Source: Companilactobacillus versmoldensis DSM 14857 = KCTC 3814
Lineage (GTDB): Bacteria > Bacillota > Bacilli > Lactobacillales > Lactobacillaceae
NCBI RefSeq assembly: GCF_001434295.1
Contig: NZ_AZFA01000006.1
Span: 1 to 64,000, forward strand
Length of the DNA: 64,000 bases
Reading direction: 5' to 3'
Under the pieces are notes generated by a model. It searched no databases, had not been told where the DNA came from, and was given only the letters and a program-made list of their open reading frames with translations. How positions within the stretch are numbered: the first letter of the stretch is position 1; each line of letters opens with the position of its first letter. Of the stretch, positions 35,028 through 43,352 are shown piece by piece. The translations under genes were made by a program, and so were the position numbers.

Positions 35028-35162
35028 ATGTCACAAAATACACATAAAGGTATGACAGGTCACCGCCGTCCCGTTAATGCCACTAACACAGAAACTCGTA
35101 AGGCACAAACACAAAAAGTTATCGACTTTTTGAAGAGCCGTGACGAAAAAGCTGCTAAATAA
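35028..35162 (+). CDS. Small basic protein of 44 residues
   Basis: The frame begins MSQNTHKGMTGHRRPVN and ends VIDFLKSRDEKAAK. It has AAGGGAGGAGGG seven bases before the ATG, a good promoter upstream and a terminator downstream, so it is very likely a real monocistronic gene. The product is hydrophilic, rich in Lys, Arg and Thr, with a short amphipathic C-terminal helix. I do not recognise a family; a nucleic-acid- or ribosome-associated role would be speculation. Confidence 0.75.
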   Translation: MSQNTHKGMTGHRRPVNATNTETRKAQTQKVIDFLKSRDEKAAK

Positions 35163-35203
35163 TTTGGAATTTAAAATGCTAAAATTAAATAATTTTAGAT
35201 CAG

Positions 35204-35233
35204 AAGTCATCTCTTTGTGAGATGGCTTTTTTT
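35204..35233 (+). terminator. Terminator after the 44-residue gene
   Basis: AAGTCATCTC-TTTGT-GAGATGGCTT with following T. Confidence 0.87.
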
Positions 35234-35249
35234 GATACCAAAATAAATA

Positions 35250-35289
35250 CCCCGTCGATCGTTAGGGATGAATCTAATGATCGGCGGGG
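35250..35289 (-). terminator. GC-rich hairpin after the YxeA-like gene
   Basis: CCCCGTCGATC.TTAG pairs with CTAA.GATCGGCGGGG; T-rich flank on the minus strand. Confidence 0.65.
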
Positions 35290-35294
35290 ATGTT

Positions 35295-35681
35295 TTATTC
35301 AGATTGTAATTTGCTAAAAGCTTTTTTGGGCATATTATTTTTGAAGGCTTCTTCATAAGAATATACATAGGCGCCTTTAGTATCTAATTTTAAGTAATGG
35401 TCTTGTTTCAATTTCCCCATCCCGGTAAATTTAGCTTGGTGGGGATGACCGTCAGCGTCATAACTAGTCAAAGTATATTCGTAATTTCCAAAGCCGGCTT
35501 CATCTTGGCCTTTACTGTTATCTATTTTAACGTATCGTGGTTCACGTTTGACTAAGAAATTATATTGACCTAGTGCTTGTGAGAACTGGTCAGTCCGGTC
35601 CTTTGTGTATAAGCAAGCCCCCAAATATGAACCCCCTATAATTAATGCTGAAATCAATAAAAACTTTAGTAGACTTTTCAT
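35295..35681 (-). CDS. YxeA-family (DUF1093) exported protein
   Basis: A 128-residue protein with an N-terminal hydrophobic helix (about 5-25) that anchors or secretes a small beta-rich domain; YTLTSYDADGHPHQAKFTGMGKL and YLKLDTKGAYVYSYEEA fit the YxeA family. Cys at residue 27 is not in a clear lipobox. CAGGAGGT precedes the ATG. Function is unknown. Confidence 0.82.
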   Translation of the reverse strand: MKSLLKFLLISALIIGGSYLGACLYTKDRTDQFSQALGQYNFLVKREPRYVKIDNSKGQDEAGFGNYEYTLTSYDADGHPHQAKFTGMGKLKQDHYLKLDTKGAYVYSYEEAFKNNMPKKAFSKLQSE

Positions 35682-35769
35682 TTGATAGCTACCTCCTGAA
35701 AAATATACTAAAGTTTTTTAATTTGGTTCTACATCTATTCTGCTTACATTTGTCTTACGGATTTGTAAG

Positions 35770-35862
35770 TTACTTGTGTTCGTCATCATCGCGAAATCCC
35801 CAATCAAACTTGATCGTGTAATCTACAATACCGTTAAAGATATCTGCTATTAAGTTCCACAT
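35770..35862 (-). CDS. Small protein of 30 residues
   Basis: The frame starts MWNLIADIFNGIVDYTIKFD and ends WGFRDDDEHK. CTGGAGGTG lies eight bases before the ATG and a near-consensus promoter lies about 50 bases upstream. An amphipathic N-terminal half followed by an acidic tail suggests a membrane-surface peptide. I do not recognise a family, but strong expression signals make it a likely gene. Confidence 0.65.
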   Translation of the reverse strand: MWNLIADIFNGIVDYTIKFDWGFRDDDEHK

Positions 35863-35908
35863 AATTGGCACCTCCAGACATAGACAACGTATTCTGTTCC
35901 CTATCTCC

Positions 35909-35937
35909 TTTATAGCACATTATGTAAACGTTTTCAA
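35909..35937 (-). promoter_or_regulatory. Promoter with perfect cre site upstream of the 30-residue gene
   Basis: On the minus strand TTGAAA, 17-base spacer, TATAAA preceded by TGC. TGAAAACGTTTACA (35923-35936) fits the cre consensus at every position and overlaps the -35 box. Confidence 0.7.
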
Positions 35938-35940
35938 TAA

Positions 35941-37071
35941 TTAAGGACCCCAAATTTCGTCGATGATCGACTTAACTAATTTTAGTTTTTTCCATTGTTG
36001 TTCTTCGGTCAAAATATTGCCTTCTTCAGTTGAAGCAAAGCCACATTGAGTCGATAGCCACAGCCTATCTAGAGGGATATATTGACTAGCTTCATTGACA
36101 CGATCAATAATATCTTGTCGATTTTCCAATTTGCCTGATTTAGTCGTCAATAATCCTAAAACAACATTTTTGTCACCAGATACCTTGGCTAATGGTTCAA
36201 AGCCACCAGCTCGTTTTGAATCATACTCGAGGAAGTAACTATTGACATTTTCTTTAGCGAATAAAGTCTCAGCAACTGGAGCGTAGCCACCAGAAAAAGC
36301 AAAATCAGAGTGGTAGTTGCCACGGCAAACGTGAGTGTTGATCGTCAAATCGTCGGGTAATCCACGAATGGCACCGTTATTCAAAGCTAGCAAGGTATCT
36401 TGGATGCCAGAATTGAGATAAGCTTGGCCGTCCTCAGTCTTTAAAAAGGCATCATCAAGGAACAATCCCCAAGAACAGTCGTCCAGTTGGATAACACGTG
36501 CTCCTTCATCGTATAAAGCGATGATCGCGTCATGATAGGCGCTGACGATGTCATCAAGTAAATCTTGGTGATTAGGATAAAATTCATTGACTGTTTTTAA
36601 ATTTTCTCCACGGATCAATTCGATATAAAGTTGTGATGGGGCAGGGATAGTTTGTTTGGGCAGGACGCCGCCGACGGAATCGGCCACTGACTTAACGAAA
36701 TCGAAGTCACGGATGAAGGGATGGGTGATTGGGTTAAAGCTGATTTTACCGGATAATCGAGCGGTGTCGTCGCGGGTCTCCTCGTGAGCAAAATGATAGC
36801 CTTCGCCGTAGTGGATATGCTCGACTCCTTCAAAGCCCCAGAAAAAGTCTAGATGCCAGTATGAGCGACGGAACTCGCCGTCAGTGACATACTTTAGACC
36901 AACTTCCTTTTCTTTGATGATCAAGTCTTTGATGGCTTCGTCTTCAATCTCAGTTAAGTCTTTTTGAGTGAAAAATCCATCTTCATAAGCCTTGCGAGCT
37001 TGTTTCAAGCCATTTGGTCTCAAGAAACTTCCAACGTGTTGGAAGCCGATCTTTTGTTTAGTTAGTGTCAT
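35941..37071 (-). CDS. MetE-like cobalamin-independent methyltransferase (YxjG/YxjH type), copy 2
   Basis: A 376-residue protein corresponding to the C-terminal catalytic half of MetE. HVGSFLRP, QLDDCSWG, NTHVCRGNY (zinc-site His and Cys) and STQCGFASTEEGN are present. It is expected to make methionine from homocysteine with a short-chain methyl donor. AAGGAGGAACGG supports ATG 37071. It is a tandem paralogue of the next gene and lies downstream of it in the T-box-controlled transcript. Confidence 0.9.
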   Translation of the reverse strand: MTLTKQKIGFQHVGSFLRPNGLKQARKAYEDGFFTQKDLTEIEDEAIKDLIIKEKEVGLKYVTDGEFRRSYWHLDFFWGFEGVEHIHYGEGYHFAHEETRDDTARLSGKISFNPITHPFIRDFDFVKSVADSVGGVLPKQTIPAPSQLYIELIRGENLKTVNEFYPNHQDLLDDIVSAYHDAIIALYDEGARVIQLDDCSWGLFLDDAFLKTEDGQAYLNSGIQDTLLALNNGAIRGLPDDLTINTHVCRGNYHSDFAFSGGYAPVAETLFAKENVNSYFLEYDSKRAGGFEPLAKVSGDKNVVLGLLTTKSGKLENRQDIIDRVNEASQYIPLDRLWLSTQCGFASTEEGNILTEEQQWKKLKLVKSIIDEIWGP

Positions 37072-37090
37072 AGTCCGTTCCTCCTTTTCG

Positions 37091-38218
37091 TTAGCCCCAG
37101 ACTTCGTCTTGAATTGATTTGACAAGTTTTAATTTGGCCCATTGTTGTTCTTCAGTGATGACGTTGCCTTCTTCTGTTGAGGCGAAGCCACATTGAGTTG
37201 ATAACCAAAGACGGTCGAGTGGCAAATACTGACTTGCCTCCTTGATGCGGTCGATGATGACGTTTCTATCTTCGAGTTCACCGGTCTTTGAGGTAATCAA
37301 ACCTAGAACGACACGTTTATCACCAGAAACTTTGGCAAGTGGGGCAAAATTTCCTGAACGGTCGGAATCGTATTCAAGGAAATAAGTATCAACATTTTCT
37401 TTACCGAAGAGATTGTCGGCAACGTTGTCGTATCCACCTGAGAATAAGAAAGTGGAGTGGAAGTTGCCCCGACAAACGTGAGTATTGATGATCAAATCAT
37501 CTGGTAAATCAGTAATAGCACCATTGTTTAATTTGAGATAGATGTCTTGAACATTTTCTGCGACTAGTTTCTTACCTTCGTCTGTTGATAAGAATTTCTG
37601 ATCTAAAAGTCGTCCCCAAGAACAATCATCCAGCTGGATAACTCGAGCCCCTTCGTTATAGAAGGCTATGATGGCGTCATGATAAGCTTTTTCGACATCT
37701 TGATAGAATTCCTCTTTATCGGGATAAATCCGATCAAGAGCTTGTTGATTTTCACCACGTGTCAATTCTCGGTAGAGTTGGGCAGGTGCGGGGATAGTTT
37801 GTTTTGGTAAAATGCCACCAATATCGTCTGTGACTGCTTTGGTGAATTTGAAATCTTTGATGAAAGGATGAGTCTCAGGGTCGAAGCGGATCTTATCGTT
37901 CAAAACAGCTGTATCATCTCGAGAACGACCTCCGGAAAAGTCGTAACCTTCGCCGATATGGGTGTGTTTTACACCTTCAAAGCCCCAGAAGAAATCAAGA
38001 TGCCAATATGAACGACGAAATTCTCCATCAGTGGCGTAATCTAATCCAGCTTGCTTTTGTTGCTCGATCAATTTAGTTATCGCTTCATCCTCGACCGTTC
38101 TAAGTTGATCATGATCGATTTTGTGGTCTTCATAGTCAGCTCTGGCTTGCTTGAGTTCAGCTGGTCTTAGAAAGCTACCTACATGTTGAAATCCGATTTT
38201 TTGTTTTGTGATTGTCAT
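37091..38218 (-). CDS. MetE-like cobalamin-independent methyltransferase (YxjG/YxjH type), copy 1
   Basis: A 375-residue protein with the same motifs as copy 2: HVGSFLRP, QLDDCSWG, NTHVCRGNF and STQCGFASTEEGN; the two share long identical blocks over their whole length and so arose by tandem duplication. It is the first gene behind a T-box leader whose specifier reads ATG, consistent with methionine synthesis. CAGGAGGA precedes the start. Confidence 0.9.
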   Translation of the reverse strand: MTITKQKIGFQHVGSFLRPAELKQARADYEDHKIDHDQLRTVEDEAITKLIEQQKQAGLDYATDGEFRRSYWHLDFFWGFEGVKHTHIGEGYDFSGGRSRDDTAVLNDKIRFDPETHPFIKDFKFTKAVTDDIGGILPKQTIPAPAQLYRELTRGENQQALDRIYPDKEEFYQDVEKAYHDAIIAFYNEGARVIQLDDCSWGRLLDQKFLSTDEGKKLVAENVQDIYLKLNNGAITDLPDDLIINTHVCRGNFHSTFLFSGGYDNVADNLFGKENVDTYFLEYDSDRSGNFAPLAKVSGDKRVVLGLITSKTGELEDRNVIIDRIKEASQYLPLDRLWLSTQCGFASTEEGNVITEEQQWAKLKLVKSIQDEVWG

Positions 38219-38271
38219 AATGATTCCTCCTGATTGTATTGATAAGTTGTTATAACTTTTTGAATTTTTTT

Positions 38272-38323
38272 AAAAAAAAATCGTCCCTACTAGACAGAAT
38301 TTCTCTGCTAGTAGGGACGATTT
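38272..38323 (-). terminator. T-box terminator
   Basis: AATCGTCCCTACTAG / CTAGTAGGGACGATT followed by nine T on the minus strand; the competing antiterminator uses the adjacent T-box sequence. Confidence 0.92.
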
Positions 38324-38565
38324 CACCGTGATACCACCCTAATTCATATTTTGCTTACACAAAATACCTCAACGACACATTTTCATGTCCGGGATGATAT
38401 CGCATCCTTGCGTACTTTTGGCTTGCACCTAAGTAAGACTCCGAGCTCATGTTCGGATCATCGTTCGTTCCGTCCTTTCACTGTCTGACGGTCGCTAAAA
38501 AACTAGTAAATAATCCTACTCTTCTCTTCAGCGTCTAATAAAGTTAAACAACTTTTAATTGATTG
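38272..38565 (-). promoter_or_regulatory. T-box riboswitch, methionine-specific
   Basis: Minus strand: stem I begins near GACGCTGAAGAGAAGAGTAG and closes with TCGGAGTC; the specifier loop reads GAACATGAGC, giving codon ATG (Met). The conserved AGGGTGGTATCACGG T-box (38326-38340) follows, then the terminator. Uncharged tRNA-Met would stabilise the antiterminator and switch on the two MetE-like genes. Confidence 0.92.
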
Positions 38566-38571
38566 CTGATA

Positions 38572-38600
38572 AATATACGACCAAAAAAACTATTTGTCAA
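38572..38600 (-). promoter_or_regulatory. Promoter of the T-box transcript
   Basis: TTGACA, 17-base spacer, TATATT on the minus strand. Confidence 0.75.
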
Positions 38601-38619
38601 ATAACTTTTGAAAATAATT

Positions 38620-39627
38620 TTAATTTTCGGAAATATCAACGGGATATTTTGGAGCTTTTCCTTCAAGCATTTTTAAGTTGTCATTTAGTGAATCAAAAAT
38701 CATATTATGGACAGCAGTAGTTGTATAGAAAGCTGTATGTGGCGTTATGATAACGTTGTCGCGGTTGATCAGAGCTTGGAACTGTGGGTCCTTGACGTCT
38801 TTGATACTATCGAACTTCTTCTGAAAAACATCATTCTCACTCTCTAGAACATCGAGGCCTGCACCGCCGACTTTTCCGCTGTCTAAGGCTGTAATCAAGG
38901 CATCTGTGTCTACCAAGCCTCCACGAGCGGCGTTAATGAATATTACACCTTTTTTCATCTTGTCAAAAGCTGTTTGGTCGATCATATGGATATCTTTTTT
39001 GGCCAAAGGGGTATGGATGGTAATGATGTCAGATTGTTCGAGCAATTCATCAAGTGTTTCGACATAAATACCAAGATTTTCTAAGGCTGGGTTAGGGGCG
39101 ATATCGTAGGCAACGACTTTTGCACCCATGGCCATCATGATCCTGACGACGACTGAACCAATGTGGCCTGTTCCGATGACACCAACGGTTTTACCGTGGA
39201 TCTCTTCACCAATGGTTGGGAACCAACGAAAATCTGCGTTAGCAAATTTTTTGTCGAATTCTGGTACTCGTCTTAAAAGGCGTAAGATCAAGCCGGTTGT
39301 GTGTTCTGCGATAGCATTTGGTGAATAAACGGGGACATATGTCAGTGAGAAATTGAAGTCGCGTAAGTCTTGAAAGTCAAAACCATCTAGGCCAACGTTA
39401 CGAACGGATATCTTGCTGATACCAAGGTCGTGGAGTTTCTTTAAAGCTTCACGTTGGTAGGGCTGTGTTTGAACCATGACGACTCCGTCTGATCCCTTAG
39501 CTAGTTGAGCTGTTTCTGAGGTGAAAATATCATCTGTATAGTTGATCTCGACACCAGGATGAGCTTGATCCCACTCATTTAAATAACTTTTTTCATCCTC
39601 ACGAATGCCGTATAGGAAAATCTTCAT
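38620..39627 (-). CDS. D-2-hydroxyacid dehydrogenase (D-lactate/D-HicDH family)
   Basis: A 335-residue NAD-dependent enzyme. VGVIGTGHIGSVVVRIM is the dinucleotide motif; catalytic Arg in INAARGGLVD, Glu in LDVLESEND and His in ITPHTAFYTTTAV are in place. The family reduces pyruvate or branched 2-oxo acids to D-hydroxyacids. GAAAGAGGGAT precedes the ATG. A paralogue of equal length lies at 43994-44998. Confidence 0.92.
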   Translation of the reverse strand: MKIFLYGIREDEKSYLNEWDQAHPGVEINYTDDIFTSETAQLAKGSDGVVMVQTQPYQREALKKLHDLGISKISVRNVGLDGFDFQDLRDFNFSLTYVPVYSPNAIAEHTTGLILRLLRRVPEFDKKFANADFRWFPTIGEEIHGKTVGVIGTGHIGSVVVRIMMAMGAKVVAYDIAPNPALENLGIYVETLDELLEQSDIITIHTPLAKKDIHMIDQTAFDKMKKGVIFINAARGGLVDTDALITALDSGKVGGAGLDVLESENDVFQKKFDSIKDVKDPQFQALINRDNVIITPHTAFYTTTAVHNMIFDSLNDNLKMLEGKAPKYPVDISEN

Positions 39628-39727
39628 TGTGATCCCTCTTTCATAGATAAATATATTAGATTAATTAATTTTTTCTAATAATTAATTGTTTTAAGTTTAA
39701 CGCAATTTGGTAAATTTGTAAGCGGTC

Positions 39728-39773
39728 AAAAAAAGTCTCGATAATTCATAATTGAATTACCGGGACTTTTTTG
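39728..39773 (-). terminator. Terminator after the PanE-like gene
   Basis: AAAAAAGTC.CG / CG.GACTTTTTT with inner TTCA-ATTG-TGAA pairing; follows the stop at 39788 on the minus strand. Confidence 0.75.
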
Positions 39774-39787
39774 ACTTGAAAATAAAA

Positions 39788-40789
39788 TTAGACAGTGACC
39801 TTTTCGGTTAAAGTCTTTGGATCGAAATCACGAGCAAATTCTGCTAGATAAACTAGATTTCTTAAATAATCATGAGTCGATGCTTCATAATGGTATTTCA
39901 GGCCGAGTTCATAGATATAGCCGTTGATGTAGTCGACTTCAGTATTACGTCCTTTGGACATATCTTGATACATAGAAGGATAGTGAAGTGGATTAGTTGT
40001 GGTACTGACAAATTTGACCGTTTGCCATTCTTCTTCACGGCTGTTGAGCAATTTGATACCAGCACGTTCACAGACATCAAAAGCTTCGTTGATCAATTGT
40101 CGGCTGAGTTTTTCGGCGACTGGTGATTGGATAAATTCTCCCATTTGGATCTCAAACATCGTACAAAGGGTATTAACGACTGAATTGAAGATAACTTTAG
40201 CCATTAATGTGCCTAAGAAATTAGTCGTCAAAGTCGGATTCAGATTGGCTTTCGTGAAATCTTCGACGATTTGATTAGTCGTTTCATCAGGTTTTTCAGT
40301 TTCATTTGCCATGTTCATACTGCCGGCACCTTTGGCACCGATAAAATCAACATCTCCAGGTCCGTTTAAGACCGTGCCAATCAGTGCAGTCGCACCGATA
40401 ACTCGTTGTTTATCGAAGTAATTGTTCAATTTTTCGATGTGTCCCATCCCGTTCATTGGTGAGAGAACATATTGATGATCTTTGAATGCATGTGCTGTTC
40501 GTTTAAGTGCATCTGCTAATTGCATTTGTTTAGTGAAAACTACCCAAACATCAGGATCTCCTTGATATTCTTCAGGGGTATAAATGTTAATTGGCACTAG
40601 ATGTTTGTCTTTGTGGTCACGTGAGACATAAACGCCGTTTTGCTCATTGATCTTATCAATCTTTTGCTCATTGATCTTATCAATCTCGGGTTGCCAGATC
40701 TCGACAAAGTCGACATCAAAGCCAGCCTCTTGTAATAGAACTCCGTATCGCAGACCCATTGCGCCTGCACCTAGTACTGTATATTTCAT
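39788..40789 (-). CDS. Ketopantoate reductase (PanE/ApbA) family, probable D-2-hydroxyacid dehydrogenase
   Basis: A 333-residue Rossmann enzyme with VLGAGAMGLRYGVLL and the C-terminal ApbA domain (MAKVIFNSVVNTLC with the catalytic Lys, SSTHDYL-like end). In Lactococcus the panE homologue is the D-2-hydroxyisocaproate dehydrogenase, and the gene neighbourhood favours this reading over pantothenate synthesis. A 24-bp tandem duplication (40638-40661 and 40662-40685) adds eight residues, KIDKINEQ, near residues 45-55. GGAGGCGG supports ATG 40789. Confidence 0.87.
   Translation of the reverse strand: MKYTVLGAGAMGLRYGVLLQEAGFDVDFVEIWQPEIDKINEQKIDKINEQNGVYVSRDHKDKHLVPINIYTPEEYQGDPDVWVVFTKQMQLADALKRTAHAFKDHQYVLSPMNGMGHIEKLNNYFDKQRVIGATALIGTVLNGPGDVDFIGAKGAGSMNMANETEKPDETTNQIVEDFTKANLNPTLTTNFLGTLMAKVIFNSVVNTLCTMFEIQMGEFIQSPVAEKLSRQLINEAFDVCERAGIKLLNSREEEWQTVKFVSTTTNPLHYPSMYQDMSKGRNTEVDYINGYIYELGLKYHYEASTHDYLRNLVYLAEFARDFDPKTLTEKVTV
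40638..40685. repeat. 24-bp tandem duplication inside the PanE-like gene
   Basis: Two exact adjacent copies beginning TTTTGCTCATTGATC. In frame; adds eight residues to the loop after the second beta-strand of the Rossmann fold. Confidence 0.92.
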
Positions 40790-41013
40790 AAATACCGCCT
40801 CCAAGTTTTGTTGGATGCATTATTAAATTTAAATTATAAAATGTCAAGCTTATAAGCTGACTTATTTTATAAAATTAGAGCACTTTTTAGACCGACATTA
40901 TTAGTATGTTTTCGGTCATATAAAAAATATTTATTTTTTGAAAAAAGTCTTAATACGTAAAGCAACAGCCGCTAGGCCTTTAATAAAGAATTTAATATTC
41001 GAATAAAAAAATG

Positions 41014-41042
41014 TTGACAATGCAAGGGGGCGGTTATACGAT
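41014..41042 (+). promoter_or_regulatory. Promoter of the branched-chain aminotransferase leader
   Basis: Consensus TTGACA, 17-base spacer, TACGAT. The -35 and -10 lie about 60 bases before the leader peptide. The rest of 40805-41013 is AT-rich without a visible gene. Confidence 0.75.
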
Positions 41043-41103
41043 AAATACAACTTAGTTCTAATCTTTCTCTAATCTAAGCTAATTTATGTAGGAGGTAACC
41101 AAC

Positions 41104-41211
41104 ATGTTCAACTTGTCAATTATTATTATTGTCGTGATTATTTTGCAGATCAACTTGGGCTTTGTTAACCCCCTTCATCAACGATGTTTAGATACTCGAG
41201 AAGGTGACTAA
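41104..41211 (+). CDS. Leader peptide of the branched-chain amino acid attenuator
   Basis: A 35-codon frame that begins MFNLSIIIIVVIILQINLG: of residues 4-18, seven are Ile, two Val and three Leu. AGGAGGT lies seven bases before the ATG. The stop is three bases before a terminator hairpin, and a branched-chain aminotransferase gene follows. This is the classical attenuator layout: scarcity of Ile/Val/Leu would stall the ribosome on the control codons and prevent terminator formation. Confidence 0.85.
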   Translation: MFNLSIIIIVVIILQINLGFVNPLHQRCLDTREGD

Positions 41212-41213
41212 TA

Positions 41214-41255
41214 AAGATGGCCAAGTTGATTTATTCAACATGGTCATCTTTTTTG
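41214..41255 (+). terminator. Attenuator terminator before the aminotransferase gene
   Basis: AAGATGGCCAAGTTGA pairs with TCAACATGGTCATCTT (14 of 16 positions) around TTTAT, then T-run. It lies between the leader peptide and the aminotransferase. Confidence 0.85.
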
Positions 41256-41301
41256 TTTTCTAGAAGTGAGTGAATATTTAGTATCAAGAGGAGATAATCG
41301 T

Positions 41302-42333
41302 ATGGCAAAAGCAGATGCATCAAAATTAGATTGGAAAAATTTAGGATTTGAATATATGGACTTACCTTATCGTTTTACAGCCCATTGGAAGGATGGCAAA
41401 TGGCAAGATGCTGGTTTGACTGAAGATAGTACACTTCATATTAGTGAAGCCTCACCAGTACTCCATTATGGACAAGCAGCTTTTGAAGGTATGAAAGCAT
41501 ATCGGACGCCCGATAATCATATCCAACTGTTCAGACCAGATAGAAATGCTGCTAGATTAAAGGATTCATGTGAAAGACTTTTGATGCCTGTCTTTCCAGA
41601 AGACAAATTTGTCGAGGCAGTCAAAGAGGTTGTTAAAGCTAATGCAGACTTTGTTCCCCCATACGGGACAGGTGGTACCTTATATATCAGACCTTTGATC
41701 ATCGGTACTGGTGGCGTTATCGGTGTTCACGCTGCTCCAGAATATATCTTTACTATCTTTGCTCTACCAGTAGGTAACTACTTCAAAGGTGGTCTAACAC
41801 CAGTTGACTTTACAACTTCACAATATGACCGTGCCGCTCATAAAGGAACTGGTCAATCGAAAGTTGGTGGTAACTATGCTGCCAGTTTGTTACCTGGAGA
41901 CCAAGCTCACAAAGATGGTTTCGCCGACTGTGTTTACCTTGACCCAGTTGAACACCGTTATATAGAAGAAGTTGGTTCAGCTAACTTCTTTGGGATCACC
42001 AAAGATGACGTCTTCAAGACTCCTAAGTCACCATCAATTTTACCAAGTATCACTAAATATTCCTTACTCTGGCTTGCTAAGAACCGTCTAGGTCTTGGCG
42101 CCTCAGAAGAAAAGATCGACGTTAACGATCTCGACCAGTTCAAAGAAGCCGGTGCTTGCGGTACTGCTGCCGTAATTTCACCAATCGGTGGACTAGAACA
42201 TAATGGTAATCTTCATACTTTCTATAGTGAAACTGAAGTTGGCCCCGTTACTAAGAAACTTTACGATACTTTAACTGGAATCCAATTCGGAACCGAAGAA
42301 GCACCAGAAGGTTGGGTTCAACAAGTCGAATAG
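41302..42333 (+). CDS. ilvE: Branched-chain amino acid aminotransferase
   Basis: A 343-residue fold-type IV PLP enzyme. HYGQAAFEGMKAYR, GTGQSKVGGNYAASLLPG (the PLP lysine lies in this region) and EEVGSANFFGI are diagnostic for IlvE/BcaT type II. It interconverts Leu, Ile and Val with their 2-oxo acids. CAAGAGGAG supports ATG 41302. It is followed 22 bases later by an L-hydroxyisocaproate dehydrogenase-like gene, so transamination and keto-acid reduction are co-transcribed. Confidence 0.95.
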   Translation: MAKADASKLDWKNLGFEYMDLPYRFTAHWKDGKWQDAGLTEDSTLHISEASPVLHYGQAAFEGMKAYRTPDNHIQLFRPDRNAARLKDSCERLLMPVFPEDKFVEAVKEVVKANADFVPPYGTGGTLYIRPLIIGTGGVIGVHAAPEYIFTIFALPVGNYFKGGLTPVDFTTSQYDRAAHKGTGQSKVGGNYAASLLPGDQAHKDGFADCVYLDPVEHRYIEEVGSANFFGITKDDVFKTPKSPSILPSITKYSLLWLAKNRLGLGASEEKIDVNDLDQFKEAGACGTAAVISPIGGLEHNGNLHTFYSETEVGPVTKKLYDTLTGIQFGTEEAPEGWVQQVE

Positions 42334-42355
42334 TAAATATTAGGAGTGAATTATA

Positions 42356-43276
42356 ATGAGAAAATTTGGGATTATTGGTGTTGGTCATGTCGGTGTCACT
42401 ATTGCTTATACGTTGGTAACTAAAGGAATTGCTGACGAGCTGGTCTTGATTGATTCCAATGAGAAAAAAGCAGTTGCTGAGCAACTTGACCTGGAAGATT
42501 GCCAGGCAAGGCTTGATACGACCACACATATCAAAGTTCAAGATTACCAAAAATTAGCTGATGCGGATATATTATTTATTACTTCAGGAAATATTGGTTC
42601 CTTACAGCATAATGATGGCAATCGTTGGGCCGAGTTCGAATATACACGTGATATCGTTAAAGATATTGCTCCAAAGATTGCTCAGTCAGGCTTTCATGGA
42701 GTATTGATCGATACGATGAATCCTTGTGATGCGATTGCTCATTACTTGCAACGCACGGCTGGAGTAGAAACTTCTAAGTGCATGGCGACAGGGACATTTC
42801 TTGATACTGCCAGAATGCAAAGAGTCGTCGCTGAGCAATTTGGTGTTAATTATAAGAATGTTTCTGGTTACGTGATGGGTGAACATGGTGAGTCACAATT
42901 TGTTGCTTGGTCGACGGTCAGAGTCAATAATCATCCCTTAGTCGACTTTGCCAAAGCCAATGGCAAAAAACTAGATTACGATGCTTTAGAAGAAGAAATC
43001 AGAAAAGGTGGCTGGGCTGTCTTTTCTGGTAAAGGTTATACCAGCTTTGGAATCGCAACTTGTGCCATCAAACTAGCTCAAGCAGTTTTGTCGGATGCTC
43101 AACTCGAATGTCCTGTTTCTTCATATAATTCCAAATATGATACTTATTTAGGTCAACCAGCTGTGGTTGGCAAAAATGGTATCGAGTACGTTAATGAAGT
43201 GAAATTGACTGACGCTGAAGAAGCTAAGCTAGCCAATTCTGCTAATACTATCAAAGAAAAATTTGCAACAATGTAA
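42356..43276 (+). CDS. L-lactate/L-2-hydroxyisocaproate dehydrogenase family protein
   Basis: A 306-residue LDH/MDH-fold enzyme with GIIGVGHVGVTIAYTL, IDTMNPCD (substrate loop area), GTFLDTARM with its Arg, and the catalytic His in VMGEHGESQF. Replacement of the usual LDH substrate residues and linkage to ilvE favour L-2-hydroxyisocaproate dehydrogenase. It would reduce 2-oxo acids from Leu/Ile/Val with NADH. Lactate dehydrogenase proper cannot be excluded. Confidence 0.88.
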   Translation: MRKFGIIGVGHVGVTIAYTLVTKGIADELVLIDSNEKKAVAEQLDLEDCQARLDTTTHIKVQDYQKLADADILFITSGNIGSLQHNDGNRWAEFEYTRDIVKDIAPKIAQSGFHGVLIDTMNPCDAIAHYLQRTAGVETSKCMATGTFLDTARMQRVVAEQFGVNYKNVSGYVMGEHGESQFVAWSTVRVNNHPLVDFAKANGKKLDYDALEEEIRKGGWAVFSGKGYTSFGIATCAIKLAQAVLSDAQLECPVSSYNSKYDTYLGQPAVVGKNGIEYVNEVKLTDAEEAKLANSANTIKEKFATM

Positions 43277-43300
43277 CATCTCCTCTAGATAAATTATTAA

Positions 43301-43342
43301 AAAAATAGCACTATCCTTCATTTGAGAAGGATAGTGCTATTT
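43301..43342. terminator. Bidirectional terminator
   Basis: AAATAGCACTATCCTTC / GAAGGATAGTGCTATTT between convergent genes. Confidence 0.87.
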
Positions 43343-43352
43343 GCATCTATAT

